From NCBI GenBank assembly GCA_948567375.1, contig OX419760.1, forward strand, positions 13,888,001 through 13,952,000: 64,000 bases of DNA. The letters are read 5' to 3'. Both the position numbers and the translations under genes were made by a program. Positions 22,075 to 32,448 of the stretch are shown here, in pieces. Positions within the stretch are counted from its first letter, which is position 1; every line of letters starts with the position of its first letter. The stretch is from Lunularia cruciata (taxonomy: Eukaryota; Streptophyta; Marchantiopsida; Lunulariales; Lunulariaceae). The notes under the pieces were generated by a model. That model saw only the letters and a program-made list of their open reading frames with translations. It was not told the DNA's origin and ran no database searches.

Positions 22075-23000
22075 TTAGCAAGAATTGGAGCTACAACAAG
22101 GGATTGCTACAACAAGGGATTCCTCAAAAGCTTTTAGAACCTCCTTGTCCTCCAAAATCACCATGTTATCTACACCCTTCTTCATGTAGATGGTCAATGC
22201 ATAAGCCTTGTTGGAAAATCTGAAGATGAACCACCTATAGTACCCAAGTATCCCCAAGAATTGGCATAACTTTGTCAAGCTTGAAAGGAATGGAAGGTCT
22301 GAGATTTTCTTCACCTTCTTAAGATCAATTGCTATTCCATCCTTGGAGATGATATGCCCCAAAAGTAGACCTTCTTCATGCTCAAAAATGCACTTCTTTG
22401 GGTTGAGTGATGCATTTGCCTCATCTAAGCATTGTAAGACCTTAATTAGGTGCTCAAAGTGCTCCTCCTTGATCCCATAGACACAAAAGTCATTAATGAA
22501 GTCTCTCACAAATTTCCCAATGAAAGGTTCAAATCTTTGTTCAAGAACTGTTGGAATGTGGCTGGAGCATTGCAAAGCCCAAAAAGCATGACCTTGAAAG
22601 CGTGATCTTCCAAGGTGTGTTGAATGTGGTGAGTTTTTGGTGCAATCATGATTTGGTTATATCCACTATAACAATCTCCAAAACTATACCTCTCATGACC
22701 TGCAACCTCCTCCCATATCTCATCAATGAATGGCAATGAGTGTAGTAGTTCTTCTTCGTAACAACATTGAGCTTCTTGTAATCCACAAATACCCAAAGCT
22801 TGCCATTTTTTTTCTTCACAATCACAATTGGAGACACCCATTCTGAATTTTCCACCTCAAAGATAAATATACCGTCCTTGAGCTTATCAATCTCATGCTT
22901 CACAACCAAAGCTATCGGTGGGCTAATGGGACTTTTCTTTTGGTAGACTGGTCTTGCTTGTGACTCCACCTCTATTTTGTGCTCCTCCAAGGTGACTTCC
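22075..23000 (-). pseudogene. reverse transcriptase of family A element II
   Basis: Minus frames 22841-22506 and 22575-22075 cover PFIDEIWEEV, SFGDCYSGYNQIMIAP, LFGLCNAPATFQQF, and the catalytic block DFINDFCVYG near 22495. The usual Y/F-I-D-D reads F-I-N-D, so the first catalytic Asp is Asn. LLLGHI and FLGILGYYRWFI follow. Frame 23356-22646 carries the N-terminal part. Loss of the Asp and frameshifts make it inactive. Confidence 0.7.
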
Positions 23001-23917
23001 TTTAGATCCTTGTAACTAAAAGCAATCAAGTGGATGAACTTGCGGAAAATCTCCTCAAATCTCACCTTCTCCTCCTTGGTGACATTTGGACCATACTTGA
23101 GGGTCAATAACTTCCTCTCTATCTCCTCAAGTGTTAATGGTGATTTATTTGGGTCCTTCAAAACCTTTAGCTTAGGTGAAAAATCCATAGCACACAAAGA
23201 ATACACATCTGAATCAGATTTAGATTCATCATCCTCCTCCGTGGAAGTCTCCTCTTCCATGCTTGTGTCCACACTTGAAGCTTTTTCTTTAAAATCTAAT
23301 TTCCAATAATCAAAAGATGGTGTATCTGAATGTAAAGGGTTGGTGATGTTAGTCATAGGAACTATGACTCTATGGTTTGATGACCCAATCTTTAGGTACC
23401 CTTTGTGCCATCAATCAATTGTGCGTGTTGCTCTCAACCATGGCCTCCCAAGAAGTAAGTCATAGCTTGAATTCTTCAAGACTTGGAAATCCATAAGATT
23501 CTGAACTCCTATAACCAAAACTACCACCTTATCCATCACCCCTACTGGTCAAATTTGTTTCTCGTTTGCCACGCTCACCACAAATGTCATAAGTCTTGAG
23601 GGTATCATACCCAACTTCTTCATCAACCTTTTTGACATGGTATTCATTGTTGATCCTCCATCAACCAATGCATCCTTGATGTTGTGACCATTCACTCTCA
23701 CATCAATCTCAAAGGTATACTCACAAGCCTCTCATGGTGTTGGCTTGGCATCCACCACCTCCATTGATATTGGAGCTTTTGCCTTCTTCTTCCTCTTGCT
23801 CCTTATAAAACTCAAACCACCTCTAAGCTCCTTTCTCAAAGTAGGATTCAAAGTAATCAATTGGCCCACTTTGATGTTAGTCTTGTGACTACCAACATCC
23901 TCCAAGACATTGTTGTT
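23001..23917 (-). pseudogene. acidic linker and protease of family A element II
   Basis: Frame 23356 onward has the acidic STEEDDESKSDSD and MDFSPKLKVL, then TLEEIERKLLTLKYGPN ahead of the polymerase. The protease region is about 23400-23760; its active-site segment reads LVDGGSTMN near 23650-23680. The sequence is co-linear with element I and broken by stops. Confidence 0.55.
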
Positions 23918-25585
23918 CTATTGTTGCTTTGAGATCAAGAAGTCTTCTATTCCCAACTTCTTCCTTGGAGTCTTTGTTGTTGATGGTGTTGAAGTGCTTG
24001 TGTGAGTGCTTCTTGTAGGCATAGGAGTATCTTGGCTAGGAGTAAATCCATGAGAAGATTGCACATCATTTGCAAAACAAGCTCTCTTCTTCTCTTGTAC
24101 CAAAGATCCAAATGAAGACCTTTGGAGTTTGAGCACTCTCTCTTCTCATACTTGCTCTCAACCACATCTATGGATGCTATCCCCTTACCTTTTTTTGGAG
24201 TAGGAGCCACTTGGGTTTCACTTCCTCCCTCTTTCCCTCTATTGGTTTCCTCATAACCCCTTCCTCTATGGTACGTGGAATTTGGGCAATTCCTTTGGAT
24301 ATGATCTCTTCCTTCACAACCAAAGCAATTTTTATCATTAAAATTGTTGGCTGGTTGGCCTCCTTTATATGGATAGTTTCCATAACTCCCTACATCAAAC
24401 CCTTGAGCCCCTCTCCCTACATTATGATCCACCTCTCTCTCTTCTCCCATAGTTGCGCTACATTGATCTTGAGATCTGCAAGTTGTTCAGTGATGGTTTG
24501 AAGTAGATCTTTGGTAGGGATGCAAGAACTAGAACAACTACTAATTGTGGTGCAACCCTTGTCACCAAAGTATCAGAAGTTCCACCATACTTGTAACCTT
24601 GAGGAGGATGCACAACCTCCTTCACCACCAAATCACTCTCATCCCCTTCCAAACTCTACTCCATACGAATTGCAATGTTGATAGCTTCAACCTTGGAAGA
24701 AGGTTTCTCATCTTAACCCCTCACTATCTTTCTTTTCTCTCAAAATTTTTATTTTTTTCTCTTTTCTTTTCTCTCACTCTATAACTTATAGAGTATATAC
24801 ATGACTAACACCATCTGAGAATAATCCACTCTAGGGAAAACAAAAGGTTCAGGTTGCTCCAAGATTTCTATAGCAACATCAAATCCTAGAGTGCATATTA
24901 ATCTAACTCTCATGGATAGTTTATCCATAAGTTGAAAGATTATCTCCATCACTAATCTTGAGAACTAGCTGATGAAGGTGGTAGTATTTCTGTAGCTGTA
25001 CTAAGACTCTCTCCAAGATCCTTCACCAAAGTCTCCAAAAGTGTTTTTATTCCACTACACTTATGTCCTTTTGGAAGTCCTTCAACTCCACAAACCTCAC
25101 ACAACTCCTTGGTCTTAGATCTTCTCTCTCCCAATCTTGGTGAAGAAGGTCCAACATGCAAATCCAAGTCAAGTAATCCTCTCCTTTCCTTCAATCTTTT
25201 ATTCTCAAAGGTCAATGGACATGAACTTGCCTTATGTCCCTTCTTTCCACATAAAAAGCACTTAGACTCACTCTTTCCTCCAAGTGGTGTATGTTTTTGG
25301 ATCCTCTCAACACTCTCTTCAAATTCTATTATAAACTCTCTTTTCCTCAAATCCACCCCTATAATCACCTCAAACCCTTGGGGAACCTTGCATAGTTTCA
25401 ATTTCCACTCTTGATGACACTCCATGTTCCCAAGATGAATCTAAACACTCAGACATGTTTTTTGTTGCTCTCACACTCCTCATGCATGAAATCTTAACTT
25501 TGCAAAATTGACCCTTCCTCATAATGTCACTCAAATCTCTCAACTGGTATGTCACATTCCTTTTTAATTTTTCACATGTGATCAC
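23918..25585 (-). pseudogene. gag: gag of family A element II, two zinc-knuckle regions
   Basis: Frame 25425-24952 (157 residues) contains CFLCGKKGHKASSC, a complete CX2CX4HX4C, then CEVCGVEGLPKGHKC, a second Cys/His cluster with longer spacing. Frame 24450-23947 has CFGCEGRDHIQRNC, the knuckle shared with element I. Between them, about 24715-24950, pyrimidine-rich sequence unrelated to the capsid of element I is present, so the capsid appears to be replaced or deleted. Two separate knuckle regions in one gag are unusual and may reflect a spliced or two-ORF arrangement. Confidence 0.6.
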
Positions 25586-26282
25586 AACTCTATAGAATCC
25601 CTCCTTGCAAAATTTTAGATCTTTTCATCAAGCGATTTGGCCTAGAAACCTTTCTATTCAATACACATATTTCAGATTTGGTCTAAAAACCATCCCCTCA
25701 CTTTAAAAACTCATAACTCCTTGCTCAAGAATTATCTCTCTCTAATTTTTAAATCAGAAGGTAGGATACAATGGACTGAATTTTCTTGGAAATTTTCAAG
25801 ACAATCCACTATAAATTGAAGAAATGGCAGACTCTGTGCAATTTTCTAGAGAGCGTGCAATTGCAGGAGCAATTAACCCTATCAACTTTCAAAAATTTAA
25901 ACCCAGTGCCTATAGTAGCTCTCATAATAATTTCAAATGTGCTTATTGAAAGCTAACCCAAGCTATCATGTGTAGAATTTTCAAGTCCAAATCTCAAACT
26001 TGAGATTTTGCCCAGAATCACCTTAATCCCCAAAATCTGCATCCACCTCACACAATCTCTCCAAATCCTCTCATGTGTACAAGATGTACAAAATCACCTC
26101 AAAGACATCATAATGAACTACAGGGTATACAAATGGGTCCAGGTTCTCTAACATAAGTTCAACCCTCTCCTCACTTGAAGTTCTCTCCAAGTGAGCTCTC
26201 ATAGCCTCCTTCTGTCTAATATAGAATTGTACGCAAAACATTATCTTGCCTTCTAGAGAGGTCTTGATCACAGATCCAAAAA
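25586..26282 (-). other. untranslated leader of family A element II
   Basis: Homologous to the leader of element I. Small frames here have no domain. The LTR junction is at 26282/26283 with minus-strand TTTTTGGATC as candidate primer site. Confidence 0.5.
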
Positions 26283-26965
26283 TGTGAGCTGACCTATCTC
26301 TCACTCAAGATGAACCTTTGATGGCTATTATGGTAGCGCACCATGGACTAAGAAGGCAAGGAATCCCAACTCCTTCATACTCCTCCAAGGCTAACACTTC
26401 AAGACTCAAGACATTGCTCACTATAGAACTCAATGAGAGAGAGATAGTTGCAAATGAAAGGATGATGAGTACCTCCTCATCCCATGTTTATGTACTTGTG
26501 AAATAGTTACGCATTAAAGTTATTATCCACCAAAGTAACTCAAGTTACTAGGCTAAAAGTCAAGTAAAGTCAAAAATTATAAAGGAATATTCATCCATAT
26601 GGGCATATTCCACTAAGCATATGATATTATCTTGACCCAACAACTAAGTCAAAGATTCTTTCACATGGGTTATCCTTGGACTATAGAAGAATCCAAAACA
26701 AAGGCTTGCGGGCCAAGAGTTCTCAACTCTTTTCTCAAAGCCAAACACTTAGGAATAATACCTAACACACTAGAATCCAAAATAGTGATACTCATCTTTT
26801 TCACTTCCTCTAAAGTAAGGTTCTCTCTATCTTAGCTATGAATAAATTTAGCTAATCATGACTAATGTAGAACCATCATTTATCTATATAAATAATATCT
26901 CTCAAGTACTTGTCATACTAAGCTAAATATCACAATACAACACACATGCACAAATGGGTGTTATA
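26283..26965 (-). repeat. family A LTR, 5-prime copy of element II
   Basis: 683 bp, TGTGAGCTGACC at the left and GGGTGTTATA at the right on the plus strand. It is followed directly by GGAC, the right target duplicate, and the resumed methyltransferase frame of element H. Confidence 0.85.
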
Positions 26966-27020
26966 GGACCTGAACTATTTGACCTAGATTATGAGCCTCG
27001 CTTGGTAGAGCAATATAGAT
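26966..27020 (+). pseudogene. end of the element H methyltransferase, separated by a 13.3 kb insertion
   Basis: The frame leaving 13674 (AMD) resumes here after the duplicated 4 bp (GGAT at 13671-13674, GGAC at 26966-26969) and continues as LNYLT, stop, IMSLA. This is the place and type of sequence expected at the C-terminus of the methyltransferase. The match of frame supports the exact ends of the intervening insertion. Confidence 0.55.
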
Positions 27021-28720
27021 GCACTAGATAGGCATCACCACTCAAACACTTGTGAGCTCTATGCATATCAAGAAAATTTAGGCATATGCTGGGGATGATG
27101 GACCGAGTGGACAAGGTATTCTTGGGATACAACTAATGGCTACTAGGGAAATTGGTCTTACTTGGAGTCCATCCATGTGAGTGTGGTCTACTTGGGATGC
27201 AACTAGAGGACGTATGGAGCTTACAGCTAGACTAGAGAGAGTTTTTCACAATGAGTTTGGGACCTCTAGTGGTTGAAAGCATGACATTATTGCTCCTAAG
27301 GGCCTAGTGTAACAACTAGTTAGTATGTCTTCCACTCATATGATAGTTATGGAGGATACTTGGGTGTCAAATTTGGGACCCAAGTTTACAAGAGAGGAAA
27401 GACGGAGATTTTGAAGGTTCTTGAGGAGCTACAAGATTATTTTGCCTTTAATATAAAGGATTTGGGTGCTCTAAAGAGATCTAGTACACGGATTGAGCTA
27501 ACTAGCAATACACCAATTTTTTGATGTCCCTATCAATATAGTGCCATGAAGAGAGCATTGATTCAAAGTCAAAGTAGAGACCTTTTTGAAGCTGGTTTGT
27601 TGGAGATTTCACATGAAGAGTATGCATCAGCTATAGTGATGCCAACCAAGAATGATATGCATGGAAACTACATAGATAAGTGGATGTGGAGAGATTACCA
27701 TCCTATCAAAAGATAAACTAGGGCTGATCAATATGTCATGCCTACACCAAAAGAGATCTCTGAGCATGCAAAGGTCTTCAATACTTTGGATCTTTGAGCA
27801 TGACATCATTAGTTGCCAATCATGGAAGATAATTCCAAGATAGCATTTTGGACTATCAATCCTCACAACAAGGATGTGTTATATTAGTGGAGGTTCTTAC
27901 CATTTGGGTTAAAGAATGCTCTTGCCAAGCTCTGAAGGGTCATGGACAAGATCCTAGCTAGATTGGATTTTTCTTGGTGCTATATTGATGACATTTTGGT
28001 CTATAGCACTATTGTGGAGGAGCATGAGAGATAGTTGTTGGAGGTGTTTGAGAGATTAAGATCTCATGGACTCAAATTACATCTTGGGAACTGTAGATTC
28101 TTTCACAAGTAGGTTGAGTATTTGGGTCACATCATCTACCTTGAAGGACTTGGTGTTCAAAAAACCAAGGTGGAGACTATTGCATGTATTCCTTGGCCTA
28201 CGCATGTGAGCAAAGTGCAAGCATTCCTTGGGTTGGAGAACTTCTATCGCCAATATATTAGAGAATTTAGTGCTATTGCCAAGGCCTTGATGAAGTTGAC
28301 TAAGCTTACATAGGAGTGGTGTTGGGAAGATGAGCACAAGAGAGCTTTTGTAGAGCTCAAGGAGAGGTTGGCATCTACTCCTATTTTGAGGAGATAGATC
28401 TGAAAAATAACCATTACAGGTTCACACTAATTGGAGTATGTTGGGGCTTGGAGCAGTGCTCACTCAACATGATGATGAGGAGAAAGAGTTTATGGTGGCC
28501 TATGCTAGTCAGTCCAACAATTTAGTGGAGGCAAAGTATAGTTCATATGAGAGAGAGTGCTTGATAGTAGTATGGGTACTAGCACATTTCTAATGTTACC
28601 TATTTTGGTAACCCTTTTACTCTCATTGTCGATCATCAGCCATTGAAGTGGTTGATGGAGTTCAACAAGGTTTCAAAGAAGCTTTCATGATGGGATTTGA
28701 TTTTATAGGAGTATAATTTC
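27021..28720 (+). pseudogene. reverse transcriptase and RNase H of element H
   Basis: After about 350 bp of badly decayed linker, the polymerase is recognisable: LFEAGLLEISHEEYASAIVM (near 27580-27640), PFGLKNALAKL near 27900, and the catalytic CYIDDILVYS at about 27978-28008 with both Asp present. Frame 28122-28313 has YLGHI-like and FLGLENFYRQYIREFS segments, and KRAFVELKERLASTPIL ends the thumb near 28395. RNase H follows with KEFMVAYASQSN, ECLIVVW and DHQPLKWLM to about 28660. At least nine stops are present, mostly TAG or TGA. It copied the element RNA into DNA in the ancestor. Confidence 0.75.
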
Positions 28721-29880
28721 ACAAACCTAGAGTGGTGAACCATGATGCAGATGGGTTGAGTACAAACCCATGTCCCAGCCAATAAGATCAGATCAAAGCA
28801 CGTTGGCATGATGAAATGGATGAGGAGATGGTGCTAGGTTGGCATGCATATGCCTTTTTATGTATATTTTTTGAGGCTTTGGTGGTATCTCTCTCAACAC
28901 ATACAAGAGGAGTTATTGAAGTCATAGATCTAGAGAGTGGAGATAGTGGTACAATTTAGCAAGACATTCATGATGATGTCTTAGTGATGGATTATCTTCA
29001 CATTGTTGTTGTGGGTGGCACAATTGCGGCCAAGGAGAGAGACTGTGTTCTTTAGCAAGCCAGACGGTTTAGGTTGGAGGGAAAACACCTACTTTGTGTA
29101 TGGTAATATGGAAGAGAGTGAGAGTAGTACCATTTCCATCTTAGAGATCAAAATTGGTCCGTCATGCTCATGAGGAGCTAGGACATTTTGGAGTAAAGCT
29201 TACATATAGCTTACTCCATAGTCATTATTGGTGGCACGGTATGCAAATTGATGTATAGAAATTTGTTGCCAGATGTATGGTTTGTGACCAAGTTAGAGAA
29301 TCATTCAATGCTCCTATGCCATAGTTACAACTACCTATCATGGGATTGGGTTATTGTTGGAGTTTGGACTTTGTTGGACCTTTACCATTGACTTTGAGAT
29401 ATCATTGGTATGTTTTGGTTATGTAGAGCACTTCTCCAAGTGGAATGAGTTGGTGGCACTTCCTAACAAGTCCAATGAAGGGATGGCTTACTTGTTCTTG
29501 GATTGGGTTCTCAGTCATTTTGGTGCATCAATTGAGGTTAGGACTAATCAAGGTACAGAGTTCTTGGAGGAGTTTTAGGTCTCATGTGACAAGGCTTTGA
29601 TTGATCATTGTTATACCTCTTGAGATCACCCTAAGGCAGATGGCTTAGCAAAGAAAGTGGTTCAAACAATGAAGAGAGGATTGCAAAGTATGGTTTGCAG
29701 AGGGGCCACTTGGGAGATTGGGATCTCTAGTTACCTTGGTTGGCCATGGTTTATCAGTTCAGTCGGCAAGCCTCCTTAGCATCCTTCTCTCCTTACTTCC
29801 TACTCTGGACAAGATCCAGATCTACCTACAGCCATGCATCAAGATGCTACTATAGTTTTGGACTTGGATGATTTAGATGT
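28721..29880 (+). pseudogene. integrase of element H
   Basis: The zinc-binding region has RHAHEELGHFG and CMVCDQ (about 29160-29300). The core starts with FDFVGPLPLT near 29370, and frame 29354-29578 carries EHFSKWNELVALPNKS and VRTNQGTEF, where the second catalytic Asp of the usual D-Q-G-T-E-F is Asn. The C-terminal part to 29880 is decayed. The sequence before 29150 (28721-29150) is a poorly conserved connection. Confidence 0.7.
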
Positions 29881-30396
29881 ATGGATGAGTGCATGTTCTT
29901 AATGGGCAAAGATCAAAGAGTGATGCAAATAGCCTTTGAGAACTTAGTGATTGCTCAACATAGGGATACCTTATGCTATGCTACCATTCAAGGAGGAGGT
30001 TATAGACCCTTGATCTGTCGATTTCATCCAGGTGACTATGTATATCTCCAACAAACAACACCAATGACACTTGATATTTCTACAAGCCGCACAATCTTGA
30101 GAGTGCATAAGGTTTTGCCATCTAGAGTCTTTGTGTTTGAAGGACATGATGGTGTTGTTTGGAAAGATCATGTGCGCAATTGTGCACCATGCTACCTCCC
30201 AAACATTGATGGTACTATGGACCCAAGCTTGGCACTTGTATGTGTAAGCTTGTGGTGTATGTTATGCGGCTCTTCTAGTGAAGTTGCTGCTATGTTAGTG
30301 TGTGATGGTTGTTTGAGAGACTGGCATATAGCATGTATGATTGCTTCCCTCATAGTGTCTTGTTGTGGTATGTATAGACATGGAAAAGTAAATTAG
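29881..30396 (+). pseudogene. integrase C-terminal module fused to a PHD finger, element H
   Basis: An open frame of 171 residues. Residues ~25-110 contain YRPLICRFHPGDYVYLQQ, SRTILRVHKVLPSRVFVFEG and HVRNCAPCYLPN, an SH3-like C-terminal integrase module. Residues ~126-152 form a PHD zinc finger: CMLC (30256-30267), eleven residues, CDGC (30301-30312), four residues, His in DWHIAC (His 30325-30327, Cys 30334-30336). The last Cys pair is disturbed by a shift near 30360. PHD fingers commonly read histone H3 tails, so the likely role was targeting integration or modulating chromatin; that is inference. This is the best-preserved frame of H. Confidence 0.75.
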
Positions 30397-30850
30397 CATG
30401 GTTTATCTCCACATTAGTGGAGTAGGTGGTATGATGGATCCCACAATTGAGTTGTTGCCATATGAGTAATCTATGTATGTGTATGAAATTGACCATGTGG
30501 GTTATGATCTAATCCTTTTCAAGTGCTCTGATGTGTATCATGGTGGAGAGTTAAATCACAAGGGTGTGTTTTAGTTGGAGGAGTCTCGAGCAGGAGGACA
30601 AAGTTGAGAGAGAGTTGTAGCAGAGCGTGGAGATTGGGTGTTGGAGAGAGCAATTGAGTAGGAGATGTCCCATGCTCTTGATCTGCCACTCCCAAATCCT
30701 TTTCTCATCAGGCTTCAGATTCTACAACGTGACGGCTTATGAGATTGGATGGTGATACATTTTGGGGTGGCATTCATGGAATCGATGATGGAAAACCGGA
30801 TCTTGTCTTCCTTCCAATGCTTATTTATGAGCAAGTATAGGATCTAACTA
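30397..30850 (+). pseudogene. unknown C-terminal region of element H polyprotein
   Basis: Downstream of the PHD finger the plus strand still reads as decayed protein: TIELLPYE, YEIDHVGYDLILFKCSDVY (about 30480-30540), ERGDWVLERAIE near 30630 and ALDLPLPNPFLIRLQILQRD near 30680, with stops at TAG/TGA between them. I do not recognise a domain. The conserved-looking spacing of charged and aromatic residues suggests about 140 residues of real former coding sequence. It may be a host-derived add-on or the polyprotein tail. Confidence 0.4.
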
Positions 30851-32448
30851 TTTATGTGCTCTTATAGATGAAGAACAACTCAATTTTTCTCATGAGCTTC
30901 AAGGTGGACTTGTGGGGTCCATTTGTCAAAAAGTGAAGAGATTAAATGACAAACTTGTAAGAAATTGGGTCCCGAGTGGAGAACTTTGGAGTTTTTCAAC
31001 TTTCAAAGGAGTTCAAGGAGTGAAGGGGAATTCAAGGATTTAAGGGGCATTCAAGGAGTGAAGACTATGATTAGAGAGAGAAGTTGTCAAGCTACAATTT
31101 GGAGACTGAAGTCAGGTAATTTGAGCAGATTTTGGGAAGAATATCATCAATTGAATCAAGGAGGTAGAATTCATATCAAGGAGCACAAAGTAGACAATTG
31201 AGAGAGCTTCTTGAAACATTTTCATTATCTATTAGTAGATTTGGAGAGAAGAAAAAGTGCTTATAGTGTTGAGCTAAGGAAATTCTAGTTTTGGGTCAAT
31301 CTTGAATCAAATCTGGTTGATAGAAGTTGGTGCTTTTGGGATGTAAGGTGTTGCAAAAGAGTTGGTGATAAAGTTTGGAGTTTTGATCACTCTCCAAGTT
31401 GTGATTTGATTCACCTTATGAAACTTTCTAATGTTGTTGGTGGTTAGATTTTTCACCCTTATGTGAAGGTTTCATATGAATTTCTCAAAAGGAGAATTTA
31501 GGGTCTTGGATCAAGTATACCTGGGTCTGTAGAGCTCCCAAGTTAGCCTAGCTTAGGAATTGATCCATATCTAGAGATTGGGGTTGGATTAGGCCATCAA
31601 ACTCTACAGGGGGTTGGACAAGGGCAAAATCAGCTACTATAGACAATTAGGTTTGCTTTGAGTCCGTGGAGAATGAGAGTTGATGCAAGAATTGTTATTG
31701 AAATACAATCGTAAGCTTGGAAGAGCATTTTTATCTTCAATCATGAATGATTGGCAATTCTCCTAATTTTTTTGTGATTTTGATTGAGGATTTTAGATTT
31801 CTGTAGTGCTTTTTAAGGATCAATTGTACCTCTGATTCAGAAATTTGGAGAAGTTTACCAAGAACCAAGAGAAAACCCTAAATTAGGGATTTCAAAATTA
31901 GGGTAAAGTTGCAAAAAATTGGCAAAGTTTGAGAACTTGTTAGGAGATTTTTCATGATCAAATTGTTAAGTTTTTCAGATAATTGGAAAGCTTATCTCAA
32001 AAGCTTTTCATTGAATCCAAGACCACTTGAATCCAAGTTACACACAAAAGGTTATGTCCTTATGAGTTTTTCACACTTTTCCCTATCAAAGAGACATAGA
32101 AGTTCCACACTTGGATTAGAAGTTGGTTGAAATCTGAAGAATAGATTGGAGGAGACTTGGAGTACAAGTTGAGATTAGCTTGATGGAAGAGCAAGAAGGC
32201 TTTGAAGCTCTTCTCAAACAAAAAATATAAAGAATTATTATCAAATTCTTGTAATCAGATCCTCTTTGTGCTTGCATGCATGTTTGTAAGCCCAGTTGGC
32301 TTGGATTGGTGTGCAAGCATTGCGCTTAGGTTCCTTCCTTCTATGTGTATTGTGTTTTTCTCCTTGATAATGTGGAAGTGATGACCAACAGACCGGGAGT
32401 GCGTGTTATGATGACATGTTAGGTTGCCTGCTACTTCCCTACCCAATA
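30851..32448 (+). other. non-coding tail downstream of element H
   Basis: About 1.6 kb, A/G-rich, with repeated TTCAAGG and GGAGTGAAG motifs (30990-31070). No ORF of note. A short match near 32377-32427 to 8470-8525 hints at an H LTR. It ends at CAATA (32444-32448), the left target duplicate of element B1. Confidence 0.35.

Larger units (their letters stand above)
13675..26965 (-). mobile_element. family A composite insertion: LTR-internal I-LTR-internal II-LTR
   Basis: Three family A LTRs (13675-14349, 20263-20921, 26283-26965) in the same orientation separate two minus-sense internal regions. Outer flanks GGAT (13671-13674) and GGAC (26966-26969) look like one 4 bp target duplication with a later transition, so the whole 13.3 kb appears to be one insertion locus in element H. 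The shared middle LTR has no duplication of its own. Such tandem structures can arise by unequal recombination between LTRs. The pol sequences (PFIDE, YSFGDGYS and NQIKIAPE in the polymerase, GPY/F-like module after the integrase, no chromodomain seen) resemble the plant Athila/Tat (OTA) side of Ty3/gypsy. Confidence 0.8.
8830..30850 (+). mobile_element. element H: Ty3/gypsy retrotransposon with DNA methyltransferase and PHD finger, decayed and interrupted
   Basis: Plus-strand domain order: gag with two zinc knuckles (to 10363), protease (11591-12375), C5 cytosine methyltransferase (12630-13674 and 26966-27020), reverse transcriptase and RNase H (27400-28720), integrase (29150-29800), PHD finger (30256-30390) and an extra C-terminal region (to ~30850). 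Two family A insertions (10364-11590 and 13675-26965) split it; both have 4 bp target duplications and their removal restores continuous frames. Net internal length is about 7.5 kb. Many in-frame stops make it inactive. Capture of cytosine methyltransferases by retrotransposons has been reported in charophytes and dinoflagellates (recalled, not checked). LTR ends were not resolved. Confidence 0.8.

Noticed and set aside
13621-26990. An alternative open frame across the family A insertion (reading GYGPELFDLDYEPR)
   Set aside because: It is open by chance; the frame with the methyltransferase C-terminal motifs is the one ending AMD and resuming LNYLT, so I used that.
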